Shown: one piece after another, positions 7,745 to 17,320 of the stretch
Layout of the letters: every line of letters starts with the position of its first letter
How positions within the stretch are numbered: position 1 is the first letter of the stretch
Origin: Kordiimonas gwangyangensis DSM 19435 = JCM 12864
GTDB lineage: Bacteria > Pseudomonadota > Alphaproteobacteria > Sphingomonadales > Kordiimonadaceae
Direction: 5' to 3'
Length of the DNA stretch: 64,000 nucleotides
NCBI RefSeq assembly: GCF_000375545.1
Contig: NZ_AQXF01000005.1
Span: forward strand, 1 to 64,000
Translations under genes and position numbers: made by a program
The notes under the pieces: model-generated
Database searches by the model: none
Seen by the model: only the letters and a program-made list of their open reading frames with translations
What the model was told of the DNA's origin: nothing

Positions 7745-9343
7745 TCAGGCCCCTTCTATGCCACCGGAACACAAGGTTTCTCGCATCGGCGACAGATGCT
7801 GCCTGAAATGACGCCAGCGCCCGACGGAGCGGGTATGCACCTTCTCCCGCACTTGTAGTGCACTAGCGGTAGCAACTGCTGTGTGGTTTGTGTGTGGCTC
7901 AGCACAGGCGTCCTGCCAACCGAGCCCCAGATGACTGATGATCCGCCGTGCCGCGCGGGGCGTGTCCGTAACCAGGTCTTCATAGGCGATATCGAGGATG
8001 CGCCCTGGCATTACCTTATGCCAGTGGCGCATGAGCGCCCGGTAGCGCACATAGTGTCGTGCCATTTCCTGTTGGTCGTAGGAATGTTGGTGAGCGTGCG
8101 CGAAGAGCTGCTTGTAGCTTGCGAAACAACTGTCCATCGGGTCGCGCGTGAGATGAACAAACCGTGCCTTAGGCAAGGCCGCCGCAATAAAGCCGAGATG
8201 GAAAAAATTCTGCGGCAGTTTGTCGGTGAAATAGGGCGTAGTGCCCCGAATATTTGCAACGGCGTCCAGATAGGCGCGGCCAATTTTTGCTACGTCAGTG
8301 TCCTTTGCTGATGCAACAATGGCCGCATCGACCGTGCCCTCGGCACGCACGCCACTCGCCCGTTTAAGGCAAATCCCGAACTGCTGGAGTTCATCGGCGG
8401 ACGTGACGTCGCTGTGGGCAGATATGATGCGGTCAACCAGTGTGGTACCGGTACGCGGTTGGCCGATGATGAAAATAGGGCCTGCTTCGTCATGACCTTG
8501 CTGGGCATCAAGCCAATCGCGGTCGCAGTGCGCGATCAGCGCGGCGCTGGCGTCAACCTCCTGCTTTTCGTTATAGGAGAGTGTTCCGCGTTTTGCTTTT
8601 GCGCCGATCTCATAAGCCTTGAAAGCGGCATCCCATGCGCCTTGGTCTTCGTAGAGTTTGCCGAGCGCATAACCGATCATGGCGCGGCCCACTTTGGACT
8701 GCGCAGGGTCCGCCAGTCGCGCCTCAAGCGCCTCAATGTGAGCCTCCCCGTCTGCCGGCCGTGCCCGGGCCAACATCCAGTGTGCCTTGTCATTCTTGGT
8801 GTCCTTCGCCAAAACAGCTTCGAGGTCCCGGCAGGCCTCTGTGTTTTGGCCAAGGAAGGTCAGTACACTGGCGCGGTTGAGGCGCGCAGGCGCATAGTCT
8901 GGCCGCGCCTCTAGCGCAGCTTCAAAGAATGGCAATGCACGGGCCTGAAAGCCAAGCTGGGAGAAGACGGTGCCCAAGGTATCCAGCATTTCCACCGAGC
9001 GAAGGCCGAGCTTTTCGGCGTTTCCGGCAGCTTTCTCAGCATCCACATGCTCGCCGGTGACAAGCAGTGTGCGCGCGAGCATCACCCATGCGTCAGCAAG
9101 GCGGGGGTCGAGGCGGATGGCGGTTGCAAATGCCTCGCGGGCGATGCCCCAGTCCTCCCGTTCTGTGGCCACAAAGCCCATCAGCATGTGGCCTTCAACC
9201 GCACCGCGGTCATGCGAGAGCGCGCCGTGCGCGTGCCGGACAGCATCTTCAAACCGCCGCGTGCGCAGAGCCTGAAAACCTGCTTGCAGATGATGCTTGA
9301 TACTGGCGATCTGATCGGGGCGCAATGTCACGTTTATGTCCAT
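7745..9343 (-). CDS. TPR-repeat sulfotransferase family protein
   Basis: 532-residue protein. Tetratricopeptide repeats fill roughly the first 250 residues (for example LQAGFQALRTRRFEDAVRHA and AFATAIRLDPRLADAWVMLA). A sulfotransferase domain follows, with the PAPS 5'-phosphosulfate loop FIIGQPRTGTTLVDRIISAH near residue 285-305 and a later LTRDPMDSCFASYKQLFAH segment typical of the 3'-phosphate-binding part. Such proteins commonly sit next to TonB-dependent receptors, as here; the acceptor is unknown. I chose the ATG at 9343 (MDINVTLRP), because the longer form overlaps the receptor gene. Last gene of the cyanophycinase-like operon. Confidence 0.88.
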   Translation of the reverse strand: MDINVTLRPDQIASIKHHLQAGFQALRTRRFEDAVRHAHGALSHDRGAVEGHMLMGFVATEREDWGIAREAFATAIRLDPRLADAWVMLARTLLVTGEHVDAEKAAGNAEKLGLRSVEMLDTLGTVFSQLGFQARALPFFEAALEARPDYAPARLNRASVLTFLGQNTEACRDLEAVLAKDTKNDKAHWMLARARPADGEAHIEALEARLADPAQSKVGRAMIGYALGKLYEDQGAWDAAFKAYEIGAKAKRGTLSYNEKQEVDASAALIAHCDRDWLDAQQGHDEAGPIFIIGQPRTGTTLVDRIISAHSDVTSADELQQFGICLKRASGVRAEGTVDAAIVASAKDTDVAKIGRAYLDAVANIRGTTPYFTDKLPQNFFHLGFIAAALPKARFVHLTRDPMDSCFASYKQLFAHAHQHSYDQQEMARHYVRYRALMRHWHKVMPGRILDIAYEDLVTDTPRAARRIISHLGLGWQDACAEPHTNHTAVATASALQVREKVHTRSVGRWRHFRQHLSPMRETLCSGGIEGA

Positions 9344-9398
9344 CTGAAACTGATGCCGGCGGGGCGGACCCCACCGGCCATAACTTGCTGGTACCGGC

Positions 9399-11675
9399 CT
9401 AGAAGTCGTAGCCGAAGCTGAGACCAAAGGTACGTGGCGCGATCACATAGACGAACGAGCCCTGCACGCCGTACCGGCCTGCACCGCGGCCACCAGATTG
9501 ACCATAGGCGTTGAAGAGGTTGTCTGCAAACAGCTTCACGCTCCAATTGTCGCGCTTGTAGCCGGCGGTGAGTTTCACAACCTCAAAGCTCGGCAGGATC
9601 TGCTGATCGTCGTTATTGAACACTGCAAGGCTGTTGAGACGGGTCTTGATCTTGCCGCGGTGATAGATCGAGGCATTGGCGAACATCTCTCCGTCCATCC
9701 AGTTGCGGTTATAATCCACATAGGCATTCCAGGAGACCTGCGGCACACCTTGCAGCTTGTTGCCCTCAACACCGCCAACAGCGTCAGCCCCCTCACCGAT
9801 TTTGGCGTCGGTATAGGTGAAGCTGCCGCCCAGTTGGAAGTTGTCATTGACCTGCCACTTGGTGTCGATCTCCGCACCTTTTGATGTGGCCTTGCCGCCA
9901 TTCCTGGTGATGTTGATCGCCGCCACTTCCGACTTGGTGCCAACCTGAATGCCCGTCCAGTCGATATAGAAAAGCGCTCCGTTAAACTGCACGCGACCGT
10001 CCGCAAGGGTTGAGTGCCAACCAAATTCATAGTTGGTCACTTTGTCGGGCCCGAAGCCTTTTTCCTCGTCAGTCAGCAACAAGCCAAAGTTCACACCGCC
10101 GCGGCGGAACCCTTCGGCCCAGGTGGCATAAACCTTGACGTCATCCGTGATGTCATAGGACGTATTGATCTTGAAGACCTGGTCCTTGACCGTGTTCACA
10201 CCCGTGTCGCCATCATAGTCGCTACCGGAACATTCAGGCACGAGTGGGTCGACGCCGCTCCAGTACCAGTAGATCGGGATCAGGTCGCAGGATTCTTTCA
10301 CATCCACTTTCTGGTGGAAGTAGCGGCCGCCAACGGTCACATTCCAGCGCTCGCTCACGTCATAGGACAGCTCGCCGAACACTGCCTTCTCGGTGAAAGT
10401 GTCACGGCCATAGGACCAGTATTCCAGTTCACCGTAACCAGTGTCGATACCTGCCCAGTCCTGATAGCCGGGCGTAAACTCTTTCGAGTGGCCGCCCTTA
10501 TCGTTCAGGTGCTCATAGTAAATGCCAGCGATCCAGTTGAGCGGGCCTTCATTGTTGGAAACGAGCCGGGTTTCATGCACCCATGCCTCGTCACCAAGGG
10601 TGACTTCCTCGGTAAAGCTCGAGAAATAGGGGAAGTTGGCGTAACCCGGATAGATATCCACCACCAGAAGGTCGGTCTGGTCCCGTTGGCCGCGACCGGT
10701 GTAGTTCGAGTAGGACGTGGTGGATGTCAGGCTCACCGCATCAAGGTCCCAGTTCAGGGTTACGTTGGCGATCTCGTCCTTATTGGTGCGCGGCTCCTCA
10801 TAGCGTAGCGCGGAGGAATACTTGTCGCCGGTAAACTCAGGGTTCACCGCCTGGCGCCCCTCGGCATCCTGATCCTGCAGATAGTAGGATGCGGTGATGC
10901 TGGCTTTCTCGCTCAGCTCAACCAGCGCTGAGATCTTGAGGTTGAGTGTTTCCTCACCGTTGGCATCCTTGACCACTTTGGTCTCGTTGCTGGTGCCGGG
11001 GTTCGTCAGCACGTTGACATAGTCAACGAAACCCTTGTCCTTCAGATAGTTGGCCGCAGCGCGGATGGCGACGCGGTCACTGACCGGGACATTGACCATG
11101 CCGGTAAGCTCGTAGGAAATGCCCTTGCTGGCCTTGCGCCCGTATAGCTCCGCATCCACCGAGGCTTCGAAGCCGTCGGTTTTGGGGGCGTTCGGGATAT
11201 AACGCACAGTGCCGCCCATGGCACCGCGCCCATAAAGGGTGCCCTGCGGCCCCCGCAGCACTTCAACACGTTCGATGTCAAAGAGCTTGAGGTCCGCGGT
11301 CAGGGGGGTATCCCCCACATAGCGCGAAACCGTGCTGCCCGAGCCCTGGTTTTCGGCTGCCTGAAGGTCGCCGTCCGACAGGCCGCGCATGATCAACTTA
11401 CCGTTCGAGCGTGCGCCGGTATCGATGAACTGGATGCCGGACACCATGCGCGACAGGTCGGTCATATCCTGCGCGCCAACCTTCTCAAGGCTTGCGCCTG
11501 TGACGGCTGAGATATTATAGGGAATGTCCTGTATGCTCTCCGACCGCCGGGTAGCGGTAACGGTAATTTCCTCAAAGACGACATTCTCGGCGTCCGCCGC
11601 AAAGGCAGTACCGCTGATGGCGCTCAGGATGGTGGTAGACAGTGCAATTGACTTGCATTTTGTGTACTGGCCCAT
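9399..11675 (-). CDS. TonB-dependent outer-membrane receptor
   Basis: 758-residue receptor with a 26-residue signal peptide ending SGTAFA, a TonB box region EEITVTATRR, a plug domain (ITATRR...IQFIDTGARSNGKLIMRGL and VEVLRGPQGTLYGRGAMGG) and a 22-strand barrel ending in GLSFGYDF with the required terminal Phe. The ATG at 11675 has TGAGGAGG upstream. It is the fourth gene of the transporter/cyanophycinase/isoaspartyl-peptidase unit. I infer that it imports the peptide substrate of those enzymes, or a fragment of it; a siderophore role is the alternative. Confidence 0.93.
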   Translation of the reverse strand: MGQYTKCKSIALSTTILSAISGTAFAADAENVVFEEITVTATRRSESIQDIPYNISAVTGASLEKVGAQDMTDLSRMVSGIQFIDTGARSNGKLIMRGLSDGDLQAAENQGSGSTVSRYVGDTPLTADLKLFDIERVEVLRGPQGTLYGRGAMGGTVRYIPNAPKTDGFEASVDAELYGRKASKGISYELTGMVNVPVSDRVAIRAAANYLKDKGFVDYVNVLTNPGTSNETKVVKDANGEETLNLKISALVELSEKASITASYYLQDQDAEGRQAVNPEFTGDKYSSALRYEEPRTNKDEIANVTLNWDLDAVSLTSTTSYSNYTGRGQRDQTDLLVVDIYPGYANFPYFSSFTEEVTLGDEAWVHETRLVSNNEGPLNWIAGIYYEHLNDKGGHSKEFTPGYQDWAGIDTGYGELEYWSYGRDTFTEKAVFGELSYDVSERWNVTVGGRYFHQKVDVKESCDLIPIYWYWSGVDPLVPECSGSDYDGDTGVNTVKDQVFKINTSYDITDDVKVYATWAEGFRRGGVNFGLLLTDEEKGFGPDKVTNYEFGWHSTLADGRVQFNGALFYIDWTGIQVGTKSEVAAINITRNGGKATSKGAEIDTKWQVNDNFQLGGSFTYTDAKIGEGADAVGGVEGNKLQGVPQVSWNAYVDYNRNWMDGEMFANASIYHRGKIKTRLNSLAVFNNDDQQILPSFEVVKLTAGYKRDNWSVKLFADNLFNAYGQSGGRGAGRYGVQGSFVYVIAPRTFGLSFGYDF

Positions 11676-11718
11676 GGTTTTCCTCCTCAAGATTTTGTGT
11701 GTGGGCTGGGTAACAAGT

Positions 11719-12636
11719 TCAGACAGCGGGGTAGACATTTTCGGATGTTCCGAAAGTCCGGGATTCGGCGGGACGGTGCTGGCTCCCCCAAGCCCGCTTC
11801 ATGCCTTCCGAATTGTAGGAACAAACGATCTCGCCCTGCCCGGTCACGGCAATGATGCCGCCGTCGCCGCGCAATGCTTTCACGTCTGTCAGGAAATGCT
11901 GGACGGCATCGGCAAGACCCATGCCCTTAAGTGTCATAAGGTCGGCAATCCGGCGTGCGCCGCCCGCCATGATGAATGCCTCGCCAATGCCTGTGCAGGA
12001 AATGGCCACCTGCCCGTCCGCCCATGTGCCGATACCCACAAGCGGCGTATCGCCAATGCGGCCTTCCGGCTTACCGAACAGGCCACCCGTGGAGGTGGCG
12101 GCCGCGAGATAGCCTCGCCGATCACAAGCCACAGCCCCGACGGTGCCGTGGCAAAGCTCCTCAGTGGTCAACTCTTCCTTCGTCGTGCCAACAGGCGTGC
12201 GGTAGTAGTTCGTCGGGTCCTCGATAAAATCGAGCTTCTGGCTCCGTGCAAACTTTTCCGCGCCCACGCCCGCGAGCAGCAGGTAAGGCGTATGGTCCAT
12301 GACTGCGCGTGCAACGGATATGGGATGCGCCGCATCGCGGATGGCGGCAACACCACCGGCACGCGCATGTGCACCGTCCATGATCGAAGCATCCAGTTCC
12401 ACGTGCCCGGCACTATTGGGCGCCGCGCCCCGCCCGGCGACATAAAAGCCGGTGGCCTCCATATCGCGCACCATGGCTTCCACCACATCAACTGCGCTTT
12501 CGCCGGCCTCCAGCATGGATAGCCCCCGGCGTTCAAGCGCTAGCAGGTGTTCCTCAACCTCGGCATAGTCGCGGCCCGCGCGGGCACCGGCACCGCCATG
12601 GAGGACAAGGGAGTATTTCGTTGAAACTGGGCTCAT
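11719..12636 (-). CDS. Isoaspartyl peptidase / plant-type L-asparaginase (Ntn-hydrolase)
   Basis: 305-residue N-terminal-nucleophile hydrolase. The expected self-cleavage site and catalytic Thr is T165 in [10 protein letters not shown], followed by TSTGG (181-185) and [10 protein letters not shown] (192-201), all conserved in the family. It opens with [10 protein letters not shown]. These enzymes cleave beta-aspartyl dipeptides, including beta-Asp-Arg released from cyanophycin, and some have asparaginase activity. No signal peptide, so cytoplasmic. Start and the upstream stop overlap by 4 nt, so it is coupled to the cyanophycinase-like gene. Confidence 0.93.
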   Translation of the reverse strand: MSPVSTKYSLVLHGGAGARAGRDYAEVEEHLLALERRGLSMLEAGESAVDVVEAMVRDMEATGFYVAGRGAAPNSAGHVELDASIMDGAHARAGGVAAIRDAAHPISVARAVMDHTPYLLLAGVGAEKFARSQKLDFIEDPTNYYRTPVGTTKEELTTEELCHGTVGAVACDRRGYLAAATSTGGLFGKPEGRIGDTPLVGIGTWADGQVAISCTGIGEAFIMAGGARRIADLMTLKGMGLADAVQHFLTDVKALRGDGGIIAVTGQGEIVCSYNSEGMKRAWGSQHRPAESRTFGTSENVYPAV

Positions 12637-13889
12637 TGGCTGGCCTCATTCTTGGGAATTGACTGGATAACGACGCGCACAGGCTCTATGTCGAAGCGCA
12701 CGCCAGTGAGGGTGTAGTGGTCGGGAGAAGCCTCGCTCCAGAAAGCAGCCGACTGCGCCGTCTGCGTGAAGCGGTAGCGCACGCCCCTGCCACTGTTCAG
12801 GAAACTGAGCGCCCTAACTGACGCGCTGGAGCTGTTGTCCAGAAGGTCACGGCCAAGTAGTCGGTCAAGGCTGGCCGCCGGCAGTGCAAGGCCGCCACCT
12901 TCTTGCGGCGCGTGGCTGTAGTATTCCCCGCCCACGGTGGGCTTACGGCCTGGTGCGAGTGATATCGCGCCCGTAGCGAGTGCGATCCGGTCGCCACCCA
13001 CTGCCATGCTGAGCACAAAGTTGGTAGCGGCGAACACCGGGGCGGCGCCGAAGCTGGCCTGTCGGCCGTCAAGGACAGTAACGGCCCCCGCGCCCAGCAC
13101 CGTGGCGGTATCCTGCGCGGGATCAACAAGTAACGCCGTGTTTTCATCAATCCCGAAGCCGAGACGGTCCGGCTGTTCTTGCGCGGCGAGTGCCATTGCC
13201 AGCCGCCCGAGGCGGGCACGTTGGCCAAAATGCTGGTCAACAACACCGCAGGCGAGAAAACCAAGACCGATACCAAGCTTGAAAGCGTCACTGGGGTCCG
13301 AGGGTGCGGTGCCGGTAAGGGCCTCAATGCTCTCCCCACCCAGCATCATAGTGCGGGACATGATGGCGGCACCGGCGCTGGTGCCCGCGACGATACCGCC
13401 GCGCTGCAGAACGCCGCGAACAGCCGCCAGCATGGGCGTATCGCTACCATCCTCCGCGATGAGGCAGGCGACAATGCGCGCTTGATCGCCGCCTGTGAAC
13501 CATACCGCAGACGCCGCTTCAAGCTTGGCAATCTCGCGATCATCATAGGCATTCCCGCACCATGTACTTTCATCGGCATCGGGGGTGGATGTGTCATCTT
13601 CTGTCGCCAGTCGCACGGTGCTGATACGCGCCGGGTTGGCACCAAATGCCGCCAATCTTTCCACCATATAAGCGGCTGAGCCGGCGGGGCTTCCTGATGC
13701 CGCCGGAATAATTGCGATGGTGCCTGATGCACCACTTCCCTTCAGAAAAGCTTCGTGCACTTCCACATTCTCAGCATCAAGTGCGCCGCCGATGATCAAC
13801 AGGGTGCCGGTGTCCGCCTGCACCGCGGATAATCCAGAACCTGAGGCGAAGATCATGAGACCTGCAATGAGAGAACTGAGTTTCAGCAT
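12633..13889 (-). CDS. Exported cyanophycinase-like peptidase (family S51)
   Basis: 418-residue protein with a signal peptide ([20 protein letters not shown], cleavage near AVQA-D). The serine-peptidase S51 core has [22 protein letters not shown] at 131-140, the nucleophile Ser171 in [10 protein letters not shown] and [13 protein letters not shown]. The GGDQ and DEN motifs fit cyanophycinases rather than PepE dipeptidases. It would act in the periplasm or outside the cell on cyanophycin (multi-L-arginyl-poly-aspartate), giving beta-Asp-Arg. A C-terminal extension of about 100 residues is unassigned. The ATG at 13889 follows TAGGAG, 10 nt after the transporter gene. An N-terminally longer ORF was rejected for lack of an SD. 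Confidence 0.85.
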   Translation of the reverse strand: MLKLSSLIAGLMIFASGSGLSAVQADTGTLLIIGGALDAENVEVHEAFLKGSGASGTIAIIPAASGSPAGSAAYMVERLAAFGANPARISTVRLATEDDTSTPDADESTWCGNAYDDREIAKLEAASAVWFTGGDQARIVACLIAEDGSDTPMLAAVRGVLQRGGIVAGTSAGAAIMSRTMMLGGESIEALTGTAPSDPSDAFKLGIGLGFLACGVVDQHFGQRARLGRLAMALAAQEQPDRLGFGIDENTALLVDPAQDTATVLGAGAVTVLDGRQASFGAAPVFAATNFVLSMAVGGDRIALATGAISLAPGRKPTVGGEYYSHAPQEGGGLALPAASLDRLLGRDLLDNSSSASVRALSFLNSGRGVRYRFTQTAQSAAFWSEASPDHYTLTGVRFDIEPVRVVIQSIPKNEASQ

Positions 13890-13899
13890 TTCCGGGCTC

Positions 13900-15363
13900 C
13901 TAGCTGTATCCGATGAAGGCGGCGGTAATAACCGCGCCAAGCGCGAGGCCGAGCAACATGAGCTGAAATTTGAAGATGAACTTCGCCCATGTGACCCATT
14001 CAACCTTCGCGGCGCTCAGGCATCCCATCAGGGCGGCAGAAGCCGGGCAGATAATGTTAGTCAGCCCGTCCCCAAGCTGGAACGCCAAAACCGCGGTCTG
14101 TCGGCTAACGCCGGACAGGTCAGCAAGCGGGGTCATGAGCGGCATGGTAAGTGCCGCTTGGCCCGAGCCCGACACCACAACAAAGTTGATCGAGCTCTGG
14201 AACAGCAGCATAGCCGCGGCGGACAGCCAGTCTGTCAGGCCGCTCGTGACCCCGGCGATATGATAGAGGAGAGTGTTCAATAGGCTCGGTACGCCGGCGT
14301 CGTCACCGCCGAGCAGATAGACAATGCCCTTGGCAAAAGCGATCACAATCACCGCTGGTGCCATTTGTGCAGCACCGTCACGGAAGGCAGCCGCAAAATC
14401 GCTAGCGGTCATACCGTCCGTGCGGGAAAGTAGCGATACGAGGGCCGACGCCAGCGCCATCGCCAGAAACTGGGTCGCAATCTCGGGCAGATAGTATCCT
14501 TCGGCCACCACGCCCCACATGACCCACACGAGGCCCGCCGCCACAATAGCGAGGATCATAATCTGGGACCGGTTCAGGGACGGTGACAATGCAGTGGTGT
14601 CTGTGGTGTCAGTCGTCACAGCCACCTGGCCGTGTTTGCGCAACAGGCTTTGACCGTAACGGTATGTGAACGCACAGCCAAAAAGGGTGAACACGCCCCA
14701 GACAGCTATTCGGTATTCCATGCCGGAAAGCGCAGGCACGCCGGCAATGCCTTGCGCAATGACAAGGCTGAACGGATTCATCCATGAGGTCGCAAAGCCG
14801 ACCTGCGTTGCGACATAGGTGACAAGGACCGCCGTAATCGCATCATAGCCCGCTTTGGAAAGCGCAGGCACTAGTACAAGGGTGAAGACGATGGCTTCCT
14901 CACCCATGCCAAAAATAGCGCCACAGAGTGAAAAGCTCAGGAACAGGCCGGGGACAAGCATGGCTGACGGCGTGCGGTCTGCGCGGATGAAGTGACCCAG
15001 AAGAGCCTCAACCGCACCGGTGCGCATGATCATGGCAAATGCGCCGCCAACGATCAGCAGGAAAGCCATCAGGCCAATCGTGGCACCGTTCCGTGTGCCA
15101 GATACCAGCCCCTCGAACAGGAAATTGAGAAAGCCGGTTTCCTCGCCTGCAGAAAAAAGCGGCATGCCGCCCTTGGCGTCATCCGCAACGCGGTACTGGT
15201 CGACGGCCAATGATGCCCCCTCCGGCGTATCGAAATAGCCGGGGGCCACCACAAAACCTGCGCCATAAGCGAGGAGTGCAAGCACAAAAAGAATGACCAG
15301 TGTATCCAGGCTTTTGGCGCTGGTATCTGGGCTGCTGGCTGAATGGTTCAGGTGCCCAGCCAT
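13900..15363 (-). CDS. YfcC-family membrane transporter (putative basic amino acid/dipeptide carrier)
   Basis: 487-residue polytopic protein with about 12 hydrophobic segments. It has the YfcC/ArcD-like pattern GLMAFLLIVGGAFAMIMRTG, GAIFGMGEEAIVFTLVLVPA, ATQVGFATSWMNPFSLVIAQ and, near the end, QSSINFVVVSGSGQAALTMP. The family includes putative arginine/ornithine and dicarboxylate carriers. As first gene of the operon with cyanophycinase-like and isoaspartyl peptidase genes, it is a good candidate importer of beta-Asp-Arg or of the released amino acids. GGGAG precedes the ATG at 15363. Confidence 0.87.
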   Translation of the reverse strand: MAGHLNHSASSPDTSAKSLDTLVILFVLALLAYGAGFVVAPGYFDTPEGASLAVDQYRVADDAKGGMPLFSAGEETGFLNFLFEGLVSGTRNGATIGLMAFLLIVGGAFAMIMRTGAVEALLGHFIRADRTPSAMLVPGLFLSFSLCGAIFGMGEEAIVFTLVLVPALSKAGYDAITAVLVTYVATQVGFATSWMNPFSLVIAQGIAGVPALSGMEYRIAVWGVFTLFGCAFTYRYGQSLLRKHGQVAVTTDTTDTTALSPSLNRSQIMILAIVAAGLVWVMWGVVAEGYYLPEIATQFLAMALASALVSLLSRTDGMTASDFAAAFRDGAAQMAPAVIVIAFAKGIVYLLGGDDAGVPSLLNTLLYHIAGVTSGLTDWLSAAAMLLFQSSINFVVVSGSGQAALTMPLMTPLADLSGVSRQTAVLAFQLGDGLTNIICPASAALMGCLSAAKVEWVTWAKFIFKFQLMLLGLALGAVITAAFIGYS

Positions 15364-15461
15364 GGCTGTGCTCCCGCATGTGACAGTGTGACGGCGGCGT
15401 GGCGAAATTCTGCCAACTCACCGGCTTTCACACATGTATCCAGGCCGTATACATGCGGCAT
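15348..15461 (-). CDS. Possible 37-residue leader ORF overlapping the YfcC-type gene start
   Basis: An ORF beginning MPHVYGLDTCVKAGELAEF with a fair SD (TGAGGGAG) ends 16 nt inside the transporter gene in another frame. Size and overlap suggest a leader peptide or translational-coupling ORF. No family is recognised, and it may be spurious. Confidence 0.3.
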   Translation of the reverse strand: MPHVYGLDTCVKAGELAEFRHAAVTLSHAGAQPWLGT

Positions 15462-16216
15462 GGAATTCTCCCTCAGACTGGTTCGCTTTTGGGTAAGAGC
15501 GACCGGATAGGCCTTTGGCCGGGCAGTCCGGGGGAGCAGGTTCACACAAGTTCATGCCCTGAACGCTCGGCGTTCAGGCAAGACAGGGGCTGGAAGCTAT
15601 CTGGAAATCTCAGATATGCCAGTCATGCGAGGTGAGACATGTCGCGCCGGTTGCCCGGGGAAATATCATTCGTCGAACCACTCGCTGAGGCAGAAGTCGA
15701 AACAACGACCAAGGATTTGCGGACGGCGCATGGTCTGCGACGCAGCAATCAGATACCCCTTGGTGTTTTGATGCAGGATCACTTGTTTCTCCACGACGAC
15801 ACATGCCGTCACAATGAGCTAAGCAGATTTTATATTTTGGTCAAGAGGGGTATTTTTTCAACTTATTACCAAAGCGACACCCCCAACGAAATAATCTTTC
15901 CAATATTAGGACTTAATAGGCTCGCCAATGCGGAAATTAGTCCACACCTCGGATGATACTTTAGTCGGACAACATATGAGCAGTGCTCGAATCAACCGGA
16001 CCGGGGTAGTCGAACGCAGCATATCATTGTCATGGCGGCTGGCGTGCGACAACGCTTTCGACCCAAAGCGAACCTTAGGCTCTGCCGCACTAGAGATAAT
16101 ATCCAGACAAAAGCGGCTTTATAGCTTTATGCCACACCAAGGGCAGTGACTTATGGCGATTAGGGACGTGCCGCCATCGCGGACCGGCAGTCCGAAGCTT
16201 TTATCCTCACAGCGAA
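15462..16216. other. Long intergenic stretch without a supported gene
   Basis: About 750 bp upstream of the transporter operon. Short ORFs are present on both strands but none has a convincing SD, composition or motif. Roughly 15800-16000 is clearly more AT-rich than the flanks. It probably holds the operon promoter and decayed sequence at the edge of the 16-36 kb block. Confidence 0.5.
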
Positions 16217-16372
16217 CTAACATCGTATCGGGGCAATCCCCTGCGTCATCGTGAATGTCACAACGATGCTGACTGTAATAAGCCGTGTGCAGACAAGGAT
16301 AGTCAGCAGGGTCGCCCCCGAGAGCACGCCCAGCAGCTCAAATATGCTATGGGTTTGTCGCAACCACATCAT
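16217..16372 (-). other. Small ORF inside repeat copy A (51 codons, doubtful)
   Basis: A minus-strand reading frame beginning MMWLRQTHSIFELLGVLSG, hydrophobic overall, without an SD. Its first codons are matched by a similar frame in repeat copy B (MMWPRRTFGIFDLF at 36310-36450). The match could reflect a shared DNA element rather than a shared protein. Confidence 0.2.
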
Positions 16373-16410
16373 CTAGAGATCAGGGCGGACAAAATTAAGG
16401 TCGCGGGACA
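16341..16410. repeat. 70-bp imperfect direct repeat, copy A
   Basis: Aligned without gaps to 36419-36488, 54 of 70 positions agree. The last 18 bp, AATTAAGGTCGCGGGACA, are identical, and so is a 12-bp CCACATCATCTA segment inside. Both copies have the same orientation and bracket the 20-kb envelope-gene block. Confidence 0.8.
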
Positions 16411-16530
16411 CGCCCTGCTCTCGAAAATGTAAATTGTAGCAGCGAGCTTCGTATGCCTCCTAAAGCTCTGATGGCGGGAATAGAGTTCAAGCACCATGGC
16501 AAGATACACAAGGCGCTCCATGAAAAGGTT

Positions 16531-17289
16531 TTAGCCCACACCATTTAGACCCAAGAACGTGTTATAAGTAACCGAATTACGGTGCTTCAGCAGAGCGTTG
16601 AGAGCCCGGTCAATTTCGTTCACAAGGGCCTTTTTGTCAAAGTCGTGAGGATGCAAAGCCATCCGGATAACATCCATAGGCGCAAGTAGTTTTGTGGCAA
16701 GTTTAGACCAAATAAGTGAACTGGTGATCCTTGGCACGCTTCTGCTGGCATAGGAAATCACCGGCGAGTTTTTAAGCAGTTCTTTTCCCGTTGCCGGGGA
16801 CCATATACGCCAATGATCTTCTGCAAATTTAAATCCCTGCTCATGCAGCACATTCAGCGCTGCCTCTCCATATAGCCACGCAGGGGCAATAAATCCGGAA
16901 GCTTTGTAGCCAAGGACGCCTTCAAGGCATCTCTGCCCTGCTTGCACCCTATCGACCGCTTCTGAAGCAGACAGGCCCAGGAACTCTCCTTCGCCCGCGG
17001 TGAGCCTTTGGGCCTTGAGGCGATCAATATGATTGTGGTGCTGGCAATCGTCTTTGTGGAAAAACCCGTGCAGGATCATCTCAACACCACGGTCTGACTT
17101 TTGCCTCAACCATTCACAAAATTCAGGATGTTTCTCCAGTGGCCATTCGCCCCAAAAATTCGGGACCACCAACATCGCATAATCATGCCCGATGCTGGTC
17201 CGCTGCAAAAATGAATCGATTTCCAGCAGCCGGTCAAAATGCCGTGGCGTCACATCGTGGATACTGAATAACAATTTTTTCATATTCAT
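16531..17289 (-). CDS. DUF2334 polysaccharide-deacetylase-like protein
   Basis: 252-residue protein of the NodB-like carbohydrate esterase fold: KLLFSIHDVTPRHFDRL (family H-D motif at the start), MILHGFFHKDD (metal-binding HG/H motif near residue 78), GFIAPAWLY near 138 and MALHPHDF near 215. Such enzymes remove N-acetyl groups from polysaccharides or glycolipids. No signal peptide, so a cytoplasmic, membrane-proximal role is likely. It lies 31 nt downstream of the LptF/G-like gene and is probably co-transcribed, fitting a glycolipid-modification role. Confidence 0.85.
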   Translation of the reverse strand: MNMKKLLFSIHDVTPRHFDRLLEIDSFLQRTSIGHDYAMLVVPNFWGEWPLEKHPEFCEWLRQKSDRGVEMILHGFFHKDDCQHHNHIDRLKAQRLTAGEGEFLGLSASEAVDRVQAGQRCLEGVLGYKASGFIAPAWLYGEAALNVLHEQGFKFAEDHWRIWSPATGKELLKNSPVISYASRSVPRITSSLIWSKLATKLLAPMDVIRMALHPHDFDKKALVNEIDRALNALLKHRNSVTYNTFLGLNGVG

Positions 17290-17320
17290 ATGACCTGAAA
17301 AGCACGTTGGAAGCGGGATA

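Noticed and set aside
10014-10808. 264-residue plus-strand frame inside the TonB receptor
   Set aside because: Lies wholly antisense to a receptor with intact plug and barrel.
15639-15956. 105-codon plus-strand frame in the gap upstream of the transporter operon
   Set aside because: No SD or recognisable motif, and the composition changes halfway where the DNA turns AT-rich; probably chance.
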